Shown here one piece after another: positions 31,567-41,573 of a stretch of 46,970 bases of DNA. How positions within the stretch are numbered: the first letter of the stretch is position 1; every line of letters starts with the position of its first letter. The notes under the pieces are model-generated. The model did not search any database and was not told the DNA's origin. It saw only the letters and a program-made list of their open reading frames with translations. Origin of the DNA: Gammaproteobacteria bacterium (GTDB lineage: Bacteria; Pseudomonadota; Gammaproteobacteria; Steroidobacterales; Steroidobacteraceae); contig JAGWPY010000140.1 of the NCBI GenBank assembly GCA_028870275.1, forward strand, positions 1-46,970. The letters run 5' to 3'. The position numbers were made by a program, and so were the translations under genes.

Positions 31567-34500
31567 CTAGGCCGGCCACTCGCGCCAGGCGCGCATCAGC
31601 GGAAAATACAGCCCGAGGCGCACGGGCTCCGGCCCCAGACCCCGGGCGAGCAGCGCATAGCGCGCCATCTGCGGACGATAACGTTCGACCTCGCGGTCGA
31701 GGAACGACTGTTCGCCGCCGCCTTCGTGGGCGCTGGTCTTGTAGTCGATCACCCAACGTACGCCCTGCTCATCGATGAAACTTCGGTCGAACACCGCGTG
31801 GATCACCGTTCCGGCATGCACCCCGGAGAACGCCTGTTCGCGCAGATCGTCGCGGCGGCCGCCCGCGAGGATCCAACGCCCGCGCGGATCGGCGAGCACG
31901 GCGCGCAGCGCCGCGAGTGCGCGCCGGGTCGCCGCATCGAGCATCGCCGCGGGCACGCCGCGGGACTCGAGCCAGCGCCGCAGCCGTGGCCCGCGTGCCT
32001 CCAGTGATGCCTCGTCGTCCCGCTCCGGGTCCAGGCGCTGCAGCTCGGCGTGCACCGCCGTGCCCACGTGCCGCGCGGTCTCGCCGACCCAGTCGAACTG
32101 CGGCGTCGGGGTACGCGCCACGAGCGCGAACGGATCCACGGGCGAGGCGAAGGCGCGCTCGATCGGCGGCGCCGACCAGCCCTCGGCCAGGCGGCGCAGA
32201 GGCGGCAGCCGTCGGGCGTCGTCCTCCGGCGCCTGCGTCCTGGCCGCCCTGGCCGGCGCGGGCGGACCGAAGTCCGCGCCGACCAGGGGCCAGAGCACGC
32301 CGAGCAGACTGCCGGCACGGGGTGAGAACGGCCGGCCGTCCGCGGCGGAGCGCGTCACGCTGTCGGCACCCGCGGCCGGATCGCCGCAGACGCCGTCCTC
32401 CCGCGCCGGGTCGATCCCGGCGCTCTCGCCCGGATCGCCGGTCACCGCCGAGAGCCAGAGATCGTGCTTGGCGCGCGTGCAGCCGACATAGAGCAGGCGC
32501 TCGGCCTCGAGGTTCGCGCCGAGCCGCGCCTCGCGGCGCAGGAATTCGAACAACGGATCCGCATCGGCGCCGATCGCTGGACGGGCGGCCATGATCAGTC
32601 CGTCGCGGCCCGGCCGCGAGAACTGCAGCGACAGCAGGAAATCGTTGCCGCGTGCCGTGATGCCACGCTCGAGCGCGGGCAACAGGACGCAGTCGAACTC
32701 CAGGCCCTTGGCCTTGTGAATGGTCATGATCTCGACCGCGCCGCCGTCGGCGTCGCGCGCATACAGGTCGGTGAACTCACCGGCGAGCTCCGCCGGGTCC
32801 GGCAGGCCGCGCCGCTCGAGTTCGCGCAGTCGCGCGAAGGCGCGCTCGGCATCGCGCAGATCCGCATCGCCCGCGGCGCAGGCCGGGCCGCCGAGCGCGA
32901 GCCAGACGCGTTCCAGATGACGGCTGAAGCGGCCGTCGCCCGCGCCGCGCAGCGCCGACTCGAGCACCGCGTGCAACTCGCGGCAGCGCGCCCGGGCGGC
33001 CGGCGCGAGTGCGGCCAGCGCCGTCTCGTCGGCCAGCGCCTCGTAGACGGTTGGCGCCGCGCGAGCAAGCCGCAGCAGATCGGCGAGCGCAAGTCCCGCC
33101 CAGGGCGCACGCAGCAGGGCGAGCCACGCGCCTCGATCGCCGAGATGCAGCAGCGCCCGTGCGAGCGAGACCAGGTCGCGCACGGCCGGCCGATCGGCGA
33201 GCGGCTCGATGTCCACCGCGCGGAACGCGAGGCTCCGCGCGCGCAACGCCGCGGCGATCGCGCGCGCGTGCCGCTTGGCGCGCACCAGTACGGCGATCCG
33301 CCAGTCGGGTTCCTGTTCACGCCGTTCGGCGATCCTCGCCGCGACGGCGGCGGCCTCCTCCTCCGGCGAGGCGAAAGCCGCGAGACACACGCCGTCATGG
33401 CGCGCGCCCTCGGCGCTGCGCGCGGCGCGGCTCGCCCGGAACGCGATCGCGCCACGATCGCGGTCGTCGCGCGCCGGCAGCACCCGCGCGAAGGTCGCGT
33501 TGATCCAATCGACCAGCGGAGGGGCCGCGCGGAAATTGTCGGTGAGCCGCAGCACCGTGAAACGCAGAGCGCCGAGCCCGACCTCGGCGAGATCGAGGAA
33601 GGCGCGCACTTCCGCGTCACGGAATCCGTAGATCGACTGCATCGGATCGCCCACGCAGAACACGCTGCGGCCGTCGCCCTCCTGCCAGCCCGCGGTCAGC
33701 GCGCGCAGCAGGTCGAGCTGAGCGCCGGAGGTATCCTGGAACTCATCGATCAGCACGTGGTTCAGACGATAATCGAGGCGCAGCGCGAGATCGGTGGGCG
33801 CCTCCGGCTCGCCGAGCGCGCGCCGCGCGGCGATCGACACCGCGGGGAAATCGATGCGGCCACGTTCGCGGAACACGCGCTCGAGCTGGGCCGCCGCGAG
33901 CACCAGCACGCGTCCGACGTCGCGCACGCGCTCCCAGTCCTGCTCGCCATAGACGGGCGGCGGCAGGCGTCGCACCGCATCGAGCGCCACGACGGCCAGG
34001 CGGTCGCGACCGACTTCACGGAGCAGATCGAGCATCACGGACTTCTCTGGCGCTTTGGGCGCAAACCCCTCGGTCACCGTGATCCGCCCGCGCACCTGGC
34101 CGTTGGCGTTCAGGACGATCGCGGCGAGAGCGGCCCATCGCGGCAGATCGGCGGCGGTCGGGCGCGCCGTCGAGCCGTCGGCGCTCCAGGGTGCGAGCCG
34201 CGCCGGCGCGTCGGCGCGACTCGCCACCGCATGCAGGACCGCGCTGAACGCGGCGAGGCGTTCGGCACCTAAACGGTCGGCCGCCTCGGCGAGCACGCGT
34301 CCGACCAGCAGTGCGAGATCCTCCTCGAAGCGCTCACGCACCGCCGCCAGCACCTCGGCGCCCGGGTCCACCGCCGCACGCAGTCCGCCCGCGAGCCGCG
34401 GCAGCCAGCGCTCGCGCCCCGGCAGCATCTCGGCGATCAGATCGGCGAGCCGGTCGTGACGCTGATCGCCGCGATCGAGCACCCGCTCGATCGCGGCGCC

Positions 34501-35004
34501 GAACTCGTCGTCATCGGCGTGTGCGAGCGTCCGCTCGGCCGCTTCCCGGTACAACGCGCGCGCGTCGTCCTCGACCGGCGGACGTTGGCCGAATCCCGTG
34601 TCGAGCGGCAGGTTCGCCGCGAGCCAGCCGTTGAACGCGTCGATCGTCTCGATCCGCAGCCGCGAGGGATGCGCGAGCAGGTCGACGCCGTGCGCCGCGA
34701 GCGCCTCGGCCGCGGCGGCGGCGAGCGCCAGGGTCGTGGCGTCGAGTTGCGCACCGCACCGCGGATCGCGGGTCGACTCGAGCGCGCGCAACACCCGCTC
34801 GCGCATCTCGAGCGCGGCCCGCCGGGTGAACGTGAGCGCGAGCACGCTCTCCGGCGTCTCGACCATGGCAAGCACCCGCAGGAACCTCTGCACCAGCAGG
34901 GTCGTCTTGCCCGAGCCGGCGGGCGCCTGCACGAGCACGGAGCCCTCGTGCAGCACCGCCCGTTCGCGCTCGGCGGCATCCTGCGCACGCGGCCGGTCAG
35001 TCAT
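31567..35004 (-). CDS. UvrD/Rep-family helicase with C-terminal PD-(D/E)XK nuclease domain (AddA-like)
   Basis: VLVQAPAGSGKTTLLVQRFLR (Walker A), HVLIDEFQDTSGAQ, MTIHKAKGLEFDCVLLP, LLYVGCTRAKHDLWLS, WVIDYKTSAHEGG; ATG 35004 overlaps upstream gene by 8 bp. Confidence 0.92.
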   Translation of the reverse strand: MTDRPRAQDAAERERAVLHEGSVLVQAPAGSGKTTLLVQRFLRVLAMVETPESVLALTFTRRAALEMRERVLRALESTRDPRCGAQLDATTLALAAAAAEALAAHGVDLLAHPSRLRIETIDAFNGWLAANLPLDTGFGQRPPVEDDARALYREAAERTLAHADDDEFGAAIERVLDRGDQRHDRLADLIAEMLPGRERWLPRLAGGLRAAVDPGAEVLAAVRERFEEDLALLVGRVLAEAADRLGAERLAAFSAVLHAVASRADAPARLAPWSADGSTARPTAADLPRWAALAAIVLNANGQVRGRITVTEGFAPKAPEKSVMLDLLREVGRDRLAVVALDAVRRLPPPVYGEQDWERVRDVGRVLVLAAAQLERVFRERGRIDFPAVSIAARRALGEPEAPTDLALRLDYRLNHVLIDEFQDTSGAQLDLLRALTAGWQEGDGRSVFCVGDPMQSIYGFRDAEVRAFLDLAEVGLGALRFTVLRLTDNFRAAPPLVDWINATFARVLPARDDRDRGAIAFRASRAARSAEGARHDGVCLAAFASPEEEAAAVAARIAERREQEPDWRIAVLVRAKRHARAIAAALRARSLAFRAVDIEPLADRPAVRDLVSLARALLHLGDRGAWLALLRAPWAGLALADLLRLARAAPTVYEALADETALAALAPAARARCRELHAVLESALRGAGDGRFSRHLERVWLALGGPACAAGDADLRDAERAFARLRELERRGLPDPAELAGEFTDLYARDADGGAVEIMTIHKAKGLEFDCVLLPALERGITARGNDFLLSLQFSRPGRDGLIMAARPAIGADADPLFEFLRREARLGANLEAERLLYVGCTRAKHDLWLSAVTGDPGESAGIDPAREDGVCGDPAAGADSVTRSAADGRPFSPRAGSLLGVLWPLVGADFGPPAPARAARTQAPEDDARRLPPLRRLAEGWSAPPIERAFASPVDPFALVARTPTPQFDWVGETARHVGTAVHAELQRLDPERDDEASLEARGPRLRRWLESRGVPAAMLDAATRRALAALRAVLADPRGRWILAGGRRDDLREQAFSGVHAGTVIHAVFDRSFIDEQGVRWVIDYKTSAHEGGGEQSFLDREVERYRPQMARYALLARGLGPEPVRLGLYFPLMRAWREWPA

Positions 35005-37618
35005 CCTCGCCGTCCGCCGCTTCGCCGATCCGGCACAGACCCTGCAGGCCGCAGTTCGCGCAGACGCCGGGCAGCGGATCGACCGCCGCGTGGCCGTCGC
35101 GAAACTGCTCCGCGAGCGCCTCGATCCGACGCCGCCACAGCGCGAGCAGGGCCGTGAAGTCGCGCTGCCCCTCCAGGGAGCTGCGTCGATCCCGCGGCAG
35201 CAGCGCGCCATCGCGCCCGGACTCGTAGCGGAAGCGGCACTGCGCGGCGTTGACCTCGGCGTAGGCGACCGCATCCAGGCCTTCGCCGCAGAGCAAGGCG
35301 TACATCGGCAGCTGGGGATTGGCGGGGCGCTCACCGCGCCAGTCGAGCGACGTATTACCGCTCTTGTAGTCGATCAGCACGCGCCCGCCGTCGGCGAGGC
35401 GGTCGATGCGGTCGATCCGGCAGCTGAACTCGAGACCCGCATGGCGGGCGATCTGCCGGCCCTGTTCGAGCCTCTCGATCTGGAAATCGCTACGTCCCGC
35501 CTCCAGCTCGAGCCAGAGCGCGAGCAGTCGCGCGAGGCGCGCGCGTTCGCGCCGGCACCAGCGCTCGCCGGGATCCCGCTGCGCGCGCTGGTGAGCGATC
35601 GCCGCGGCGATCGCCTCGTCGATCAGCCGCGCGCGCGCCGGCGGCTCGAGCGCGACCAGCGCTCCATGCGAACCGAGTGCGCCCCAGATCCGCTCGAGCG
35701 CTTCGTGCACGAGCTGGCCGCGTTCGCGCGCATCGAACCCGGTCGCCGGCAAGCCGAGCGCTTCGACCCGCAGGCGGCTGTGCGCGAAGCCGCGGAACGG
35801 GCATTGCGACTGGGCGCGCAGCGTGGCGATACCGCGGGTCGCCTCGTCGGCCGCAAACGGCGGCGCGATCTCGTCGCGGAACCACTCCAGCGCGCCGGCG
35901 TGCGCGCGCTGTGCGCTCCAGAGCGGCGGCGGCGCCGCAAAAGGGACCTCGAGATCGACGATCCCGGCGGGCCAGAACGGACTCGGATGAACCGCCCCCG
36001 CGGACTCGCCTTCGGCGAGACTGAACACGGCCGCGGGCGCGCGCGCCGCCCAGCGCTCGCCCAGATCGCGCGCCGCGGCGAGCCGCGCCGCCGGCGAGGC
36101 CGACTGGACGCCATAGCGGCGCTGCAGCTCGCGCGGCAACAGGGGCAGATACTCGACCGGCTGCGGCCAGGCGCCCGCGTCGAGGCCGCCGATCCACAGA
36201 GCGTCGTAGGCGAGCCAGGGATCGGCGATCGAGGCCGTGACCCAGATCGGCGGCACGCCGGTCTCGGGCTGGAACGCGGCTTCGCGTGCCGCCGCGGCCA
36301 GACGCCCGGCGGCCTCGGTGCGATTCGCCGTGCCGAGCAGCGCATCGGCCGTGGCGAGCTCGGCGAGCAGCGCGCGAAAGCGTTCGACCGATTGGTACTG
36401 CTCGCTCGACCAGCGCGTCTGGTCGACCCAGGTCGTGGCCTCGAACGCCGCGACGAACGGTCCGATCCACCGGCTCATGGGTTGTGCGCCGCGCGGCTCG
36501 TGAAGCCGCCCGAGCGCCGCGCCGATCCGCTCCAAGGCCGCACAGGCCGGCAACTGCGCTCGACGTCGCACCTGCTCGCCGAGCTCGAGCCAGCGCGGCG
36601 CCGGCGCCTCGTCCGGCGCGACCGCGCGCAGCGCCAGATCGAGCCGCGCGGCCACGGCGGCCGCGGCCGCGTCGGGCTGCAGCGCCGGCGAGCGCAGCAA
36701 GGCGCTGAAGCGCTCGAAGCGGGTCGGCTTGAACGCGAACGTGAGCAGCTCGAGCGCAGCGGCGACCAGCGGATATTCGGCGAGCGGCGTGCCGCCGGCG
36801 AGCGCATAAGGCGCAAGGCCCTCATCGCCATCCAGAGCGTAGCGTCGCGGGGCGAGCGCCGCGTCGAACGCATCGGCGATCTCGGCGCGCCGCGCCTCCA
36901 GATCCGGGATCAGCACCCAGGCGCGAAAGTCCTCGCGGTCGCGCAGCCGCGCCCGCAGCCACTCGGCCGCCGCAGCCGCCTCGGCCCGCGGGTCGCGCGT
37001 ACGGCATGCGAAGGCCGCCAATCGCGGAGCCGCGGGCGCTGCGAGCGGCCCGCGCGCATGCCGCGCGAGCCAATGCCGCGCGACCGGCCTCCAGGCCGGA
37101 TTGTCGAGCGGCGCGACGGGCTCGGGCGCGGCAGCGAAACCGGCGAGTAGATCCTCGCTCGCGACGCAGCCGAGTTCGCGGCAGCGAAGGTCGAATCGCG
37201 CGATCCAGCGACCGAGGAGCTCGGCCTCCTCGCCCGCGGCCCCATTCAGGGCCTCGAAGGGAATCGCGTGTTCGCGCATCGCGCGGCGCGCCCGACGTGC
37301 CGCATCGGCGAGCCCCTCGGGATCCTGCACTCCGCCGGCGTCAGCGGCGAGGACCTCGCGCCACAGGTGGCGCTCCTCGACATCCTCGAGACAACGGCTG
37401 CGCACCGCGCCGGCCGCGAGCCGGCGATCGTGGTGCTCGCGCAGCCAGCTGCCGAAGTCACGGATCCGCGGGGTCGGCCAGACGGCGCGCCCCGAATCGC
37501 GGTGAGCGCGTTCGACCGCCTCGAACAGCGCCGCGGCCAGCTCGCGGCTCGGCGCAAGCACGGTCGTGCCCGCCTCGAGCTGCGCGAGCAGATCCGGGGT
37601 GAGCGCGGGCGGGCTCAG
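34997..37618 (-). CDS. AddB-like 'probable DNA repair protein' with PD-(D/E)XK nuclease domain
   Basis: LLAQLEAGTTVLAPSRELAAALFEAV..., ESVRPI-type conserved middle, RVLIDYKSGNTSLDW nuclease motif, Cys set CPFRGF...VCANCGLQGLC. No ATG near the expected N-terminus; CTG 37618 (in CTGA overlap) proposed, GTG 37561 is the alternative. Confidence 0.85.
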   Translation of the reverse strand: MSPPALTPDLLAQLEAGTTVLAPSRELAAALFEAVERAHRDSGRAVWPTPRIRDFGSWLREHHDRRLAAGAVRSRCLEDVEERHLWREVLAADAGGVQDPEGLADAARRARRAMREHAIPFEALNGAAGEEAELLGRWIARFDLRCRELGCVASEDLLAGFAAAPEPVAPLDNPAWRPVARHWLARHARGPLAAPAAPRLAAFACRTRDPRAEAAAAAEWLRARLRDREDFRAWVLIPDLEARRAEIADAFDAALAPRRYALDGDEGLAPYALAGGTPLAEYPLVAAALELLTFAFKPTRFERFSALLRSPALQPDAAAAAVAARLDLALRAVAPDEAPAPRWLELGEQVRRRAQLPACAALERIGAALGRLHEPRGAQPMSRWIGPFVAAFEATTWVDQTRWSSEQYQSVERFRALLAELATADALLGTANRTEAAGRLAAAAREAAFQPETGVPPIWVTASIADPWLAYDALWIGGLDAGAWPQPVEYLPLLPRELQRRYGVQSASPAARLAAARDLGERWAARAPAAVFSLAEGESAGAVHPSPFWPAGIVDLEVPFAAPPPLWSAQRAHAGALEWFRDEIAPPFAADEATRGIATLRAQSQCPFRGFAHSRLRVEALGLPATGFDARERGQLVHEALERIWGALGSHGALVALEPPARARLIDEAIAAAIAHQRAQRDPGERWCRRERARLARLLALWLELEAGRSDFQIERLEQGRQIARHAGLEFSCRIDRIDRLADGGRVLIDYKSGNTSLDWRGERPANPQLPMYALLCGEGLDAVAYAEVNAAQCRFRYESGRDGALLPRDRRSSLEGQRDFTALLALWRRRIEALAEQFRDGHAAVDPLPGVCANCGLQGLCRIGEAADGEDD

Positions 37619-38889
37619 CGGGCGCGCGCCTTCGCCGGCGCATCGACCGCGCGCAACGCGCGCTCGTCGGCGGCGCGCGCATCGAGCAGCTCCTCGATGC
37701 GCTCGAACACCACCTCGAGCACGGCGGCTTCGGGCAGGTTGGTGATGCGGAAGAAATTGCGGCGAGCGAAATTGAAGCTCACGCCCGGGGCGACCAGCAC
37801 GTGCTTGGACTCGAGCAGATCGAGCGCGAACGCCTGATCGTCGAACTCGCCGAGCCGCTCGCCATCGACCTCGACGAACGAGTACAGCGCACCCATCGGC
37901 GTCACCAGGCGCAGATACTTGCTGCGCGCGACGCCCTCGAGGATCGCGCGACGCGACTCGTGCAGCCGGCCGCCGGCGCGCGTGAGCTCGCGAATGCTCT
38001 GATGGCCGCCGATCGCGGTCTGCACCGCCCATTGTCCGGGCACGTTGCTGCACAGGCGCAGCGAGGACAGCAGCTCGAGCGCACCGAGGTATTCGCCGGC
38101 ATGGGCGACGTCGCCGGAGAAGGAGGCCCAGCCGACCCGATAGCCGCAGGCGCGGTAGACCTTGGACAGCCCGCTCAGCGTGCCGCAGAGCGTGTCCTCG
38201 ACCAGCGTCGCCATCGGCACGAAGGCCGCGCCGTCGTAGAGAATCTGATCGTAGATCTCGTCGGCGAGGACGACCAGGCGATGGCGCTCGGCGAGGCGCG
38301 CCAGCGCAACGAGGGTCTCGCGCGGATACACCGCCCCCGTCGGGTTGTTGGGATTGACGACGACGATCGCGCGCGTACGAGGGCCGACCGCGGCGGCGAT
38401 CTCCTCGGGATCCGGCAGGAAACCGTTCTCCGGGCGGCAGACGTAGTGCACGGCGCGGCCGCCGTTCAGGTTCACGGCCGCCGTCCACAGCGGATAGTCC
38501 GGGCTCGGCACCAGCACCTCGTCACCGGGATTGAGCAACGCGCGCAGACAAAGGTCGATCAGTTCGCTGACGCCGTTGCCGATGAACACCTCGTCGACCG
38601 TGACGCCGCGCACGCCGCGGTCCTGCTGCTGCATCACCACGGCCTCGCGGGCCGGGAAGATCCCCTTCTGGTGGACGTAGCCCTCGCTGTGACGCAGGTT
38701 CTCGATCATCGCCAGCCGCATGGTCTCCGGCGTGCGCAGGCCGAAGGCATAGGGATTGCCGATGTTCAGCGAAATCACGTCGTGCCCGAGGCGTTCGAGT
38801 TCGAGCGCGCGGCGGGCGAGCCGGCCGCGGATCTCGTAACGCACGCCACGCAGCGCATCGCTCGGTCGGATCTGACGGTTCTGGTTCAT
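37615..38889 (-). CDS. alaA: Class I/II aminotransferase, AlaA-like (alanine transaminase)
   Basis: DVISLNIGNPYAFGLRTPE, VVVNPNNPTGAVYPRETL, VVLADEIYDQILYDG, LSGLSKVYRACGYRVGW; start ATG 38889. Confidence 0.9.
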   Translation of the reverse strand: MNQNRQIRPSDALRGVRYEIRGRLARRALELERLGHDVISLNIGNPYAFGLRTPETMRLAMIENLRHSEGYVHQKGIFPAREAVVMQQQDRGVRGVTVDEVFIGNGVSELIDLCLRALLNPGDEVLVPSPDYPLWTAAVNLNGGRAVHYVCRPENGFLPDPEEIAAAVGPRTRAIVVVNPNNPTGAVYPRETLVALARLAERHRLVVLADEIYDQILYDGAAFVPMATLVEDTLCGTLSGLSKVYRACGYRVGWASFSGDVAHAGEYLGALELLSSLRLCSNVPGQWAVQTAIGGHQSIRELTRAGGRLHESRRAILEGVARSKYLRLVTPMGALYSFVEVDGERLGEFDDQAFALDLLESKHVLVAPGVSFNFARRNFFRITNLPEAAVLEVVFERIEELLDARAADERALRAVDAPAKARAR

Positions 38890-39707
38890 GGCCCCAGCAT
38901 AGCCGAAGGCGGCCCCCCGACGCGCGGCAGTACCGGCACCGCGGCGAGCAATTCCCGGGTATACGGATGCCGCGGCGCGGCGAACAGTTCCTCGCGCGTG
39001 GCCGACTCGAGGATGCGGCCGTGCCGCATCACCAGGATCCGGTGGCTCAGCTGGCGCACCACGGCGAGATTGTGGCTGATGAACAGCATCGCCATGCCGG
39101 TATCGCGCTGCAGATCGGCGAGCAGATTGACGATCTGACCCTGGATCGAGACGTCGAGCGAACTGACCGGCTCGTCGCAGACGAGGAGCGCGGGCCGAGG
39201 CAGCATCGCGCGCGCGACGCAGATCCGTTGACACTGGCCGCCGCTGAACTCGTGCGGATAGCGCCGCATCGCGTCGGCCGCGAGACCGACGCGATCGAGC
39301 ATCGCGGCGATCCGTGCGCGCCGTTCGCGCGCACCGAGCGCCGGTTCGAACGCCCGCAAGGGCTCCTCCAGACTCGCGGCGATGGTCATGCGCGGATCCA
39401 CGCTCGAGATCGGATCCTGGAAGACGATCTGCAGATGGCGCCGGCGCTCGCGCAGAGTCCTGCCGCGCGGCGCGAGCCAGTCCTCGCCACGAAACCGCAG
39501 TTCGCCGGCGGCCACGGGCAGCAGCCGCAGCAGCGCGCGCGCCAGTGTCGATTTCCCGCAACCCGACTCGCCGACCAGACCGAGCGTCTCGCCGGGGGCG
39601 ATCTGCAGGCTCACGTCCTCGAGGGCGATGCGCCGCGACTTGGCGCCGAGGCCGCCGGAGCGGTACTCGACGCGCAGCGAACGGGCTTCCAGGAGCGGTG
39701 CGGTCAT
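38886..39707 (-). CDS. Peptide ABC transporter ATP-binding protein (OppF/DppF type)
   Basis: LGLVGESGCGKSTLARALL, VFQDPISSVDPRMTI, FSGGQCQRICVARAM, LLVCDEPVSSLDVSIQGQIVNLL; start ATG 39707. Confidence 0.93.
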   Translation of the reverse strand: MTAPLLEARSLRVEYRSGGLGAKSRRIALEDVSLQIAPGETLGLVGESGCGKSTLARALLRLLPVAAGELRFRGEDWLAPRGRTLRERRRHLQIVFQDPISSVDPRMTIAASLEEPLRAFEPALGARERRARIAAMLDRVGLAADAMRRYPHEFSGGQCQRICVARAMLPRPALLVCDEPVSSLDVSIQGQIVNLLADLQRDTGMAMLFISHNLAVVRQLSHRILVMRHGRILESATREELFAAPRHPYTRELLAAVPVLPRVGGPPSAMLGP

Positions 39708-40687
39708 GGGCGACCCGCTCGCGCGGGCAGCGGCCGGTGGCAGGCATGGGCACCGCCCTCGTCGTCGGCCGTGAGCGGCGGCGTTTCGACCAGGCAGCGC
39801 GCCTCGCGCCGCTCGCAGCGCGGCGCGAACGGGCAACCGCCCGCTCTCTCACCGATCGCGGGCGGCTGGCCGGGCAAGGTCGGCAGTCGCACCGGGATCG
39901 GTCCGCGGATGTCGGGTACACATTGCAACAGCGCGGCGCTGTAGGGATGGCGCGGACCGCTCAGCAGCCGGGCGGTGGCCGCCAGTTCGACGATCCGCCC
40001 CGCATACATGACGGCGATGCGGTCGGCGAGCCCGGCAACCACCGCCAGATCGTGGCTGACCAGCAGGATCGCCATGCCCGATTCGCGCCGCATGCGCGCC
40101 AGTAGTTCCAGCACCTGCGCCTGCACCGTGACGTCGAGCGCGGTGGTCGGTTCGTCGGCCACCAACAGCTGCGGTTCAGAGAGCAGGCAGGCGCCGATCA
40201 GCACGCGCTGGCGCATGCCGCCGGAGAGCTCGTGCGGATAGCGCTCGAGGCACCAGCCCGGATCCTCGATGCCGACACGCCCGAGCATGGCGAGCGCCGC
40301 CGCGCGCGCGGCGCTCCACCCCGCGCCGCGGTGGACCACCAGGACCTCGGCCATCTGGGTGCCGATGCGCAGATGCGGCGTCAGCGCGGTCTGCGGATCC
40401 TGGAACACCATGGCGAGGCGCGCGCCACGCAGCTGGTTCAGCCGCCGCAACGGCATGCCGACGAGGTCCTCCCCCGCGAATCGTACGCGGCCGCTCACGC
40501 GCGCGCCGCGGCCGAGAAGCCCCATGGTGGCGAGACACAACTGGGTCTTGCCGGAAGCGGATTCGCCGACGACGCCGACGCATTCGCCAGCGGCGAGCGC
40601 GAGGGTCACGCCACGCACCGCCTCGAGCGGCGCCTCGGCCGAACCGTAGGCGACCCGCAATTCCTCGACCGCGAGCAGATCCTGCAT
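39704..40687 (-). CDS. Peptide ABC transporter ATP-binding protein (OppD/DppD type)
   Basis: VGVVGESASGKTQLCLATMGLL, MVFQDPQTALTPHLRIGTQ, LSGGMRQRVLIGACLL, GCPFAPRCERREARC. Confidence 0.94.
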   Translation of the reverse strand: MQDLLAVEELRVAYGSAEAPLEAVRGVTLALAAGECVGVVGESASGKTQLCLATMGLLGRGARVSGRVRFAGEDLVGMPLRRLNQLRGARLAMVFQDPQTALTPHLRIGTQMAEVLVVHRGAGWSAARAAALAMLGRVGIEDPGWCLERYPHELSGGMRQRVLIGACLLSEPQLLVADEPTTALDVTVQAQVLELLARMRRESGMAILLVSHDLAVVAGLADRIAVMYAGRIVELAATARLLSGPRHPYSAALLQCVPDIRGPIPVRLPTLPGQPPAIGERAGGCPFAPRCERREARCLVETPPLTADDEGGAHACHRPLPARAGRP

Positions 40688-40691
40688 GGCC

Positions 40692-41573
40692 TCAACGCTC
40701 GTCGAGTTCGAGGGCGTCGCGCAGGGCGTCGCCGAGCAGGTGGAAGGCGATCAGCAGCAGGGCGAGCATCGAACCGGGTATGAGCAGCATCCACGGTGCG
40801 CTCTGCATCTCGGCCGCACCCGCCGAGATCAGCGTGCCGAGACTGGCGTGCGGCTCCTGCACGCCGAGTCCCAGAAAACTGAGGAAGCTCTCGAACAAGA
40901 CGATCTGCGGCACGGTGAGCGTCCCATAGGCGATGACCGGTCCGATCACGTTCGGCACGACATGACGCAGCACGATGCTCACCGGCCCCGCGCCGGCCAC
41001 ACGGGCCGCCTCGATGAACTCCCGGCCGCGCACCACCATGGCCTGGCCGCGCACGATCCTTGCGGTCGTCAGCCAGCCGATCGCGCCGATCGCGAAGAAC
41101 AGAAGCTCTACGCTGCGGCCGAACACCACGGTGAGCACGATCACGAAGAAGATCAGCGGCAGCCCGCTCAGGATCTCGATCACACGCATCATCAGGTGAT
41201 CGACCCGCCCCCCGGCGAATCCGGCGGTCGCGCCGTACACGATGCCGACCGCGAGACTCACGGACGTGGCGATCACGCCGATCGCGAGCGAGATGCGCAG
41301 GCCCTGGCAAGTGCGTACGAACAGATCGCGCCCGAGCCCGTCGGTGCCCCACCAGTGGGCGTGCCGCAGACCGGGCGGCATCGCCACGCAGGACCAGTCG
41401 ATCGCATCGTAATGGTTGGGATTGAGCAGCGGCCCGGCCAGGGCGAGCAGCAGCAGCGCCGCCAGTATCGCCACCGCGGTCCAGGCGGCGCGCGAGGCGC
41501 GCAGGTGCCGCCAGGCTCCCCGCCACAGCCCGGTCGCGATCGGCCCTTCCGCCGGGTGCGCCGCGGCCCTCAC
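40692..41573 (-). CDS. Peptide ABC transporter permease (OppC/DppC type)
   Basis: HWWGTDGLGRDLFVRTCQGLRISLAIG, REFIEAARVAGAGPVSIVLRHVVPN, FESFLSFLGLGVQEPHASLGTLI; GTG 41573 in GTGA overlap. Confidence 0.92.
   Translation of the reverse strand: MRAAAHPAEGPIATGLWRGAWRHLRASRAAWTAVAILAALLLLALAGPLLNPNHYDAIDWSCVAMPPGLRHAHWWGTDGLGRDLFVRTCQGLRISLAIGVIATSVSLAVGIVYGATAGFAGGRVDHLMMRVIEILSGLPLIFFVIVLTVVFGRSVELLFFAIGAIGWLTTARIVRGQAMVVRGREFIEAARVAGAGPVSIVLRHVVPNVIGPVIAYGTLTVPQIVLFESFLSFLGLGVQEPHASLGTLISAGAAEMQSAPWMLLIPGSMLALLLIAFHLLGDALRDALELDER

Noticed and set aside
37619-38488. Long N-terminal extension of the AddB-like ORF (listed start 38488)
   Set aside because: This part overlaps alaA-like coding sequence out of frame and has no domain signal; the true start is expected at the alaA stop.
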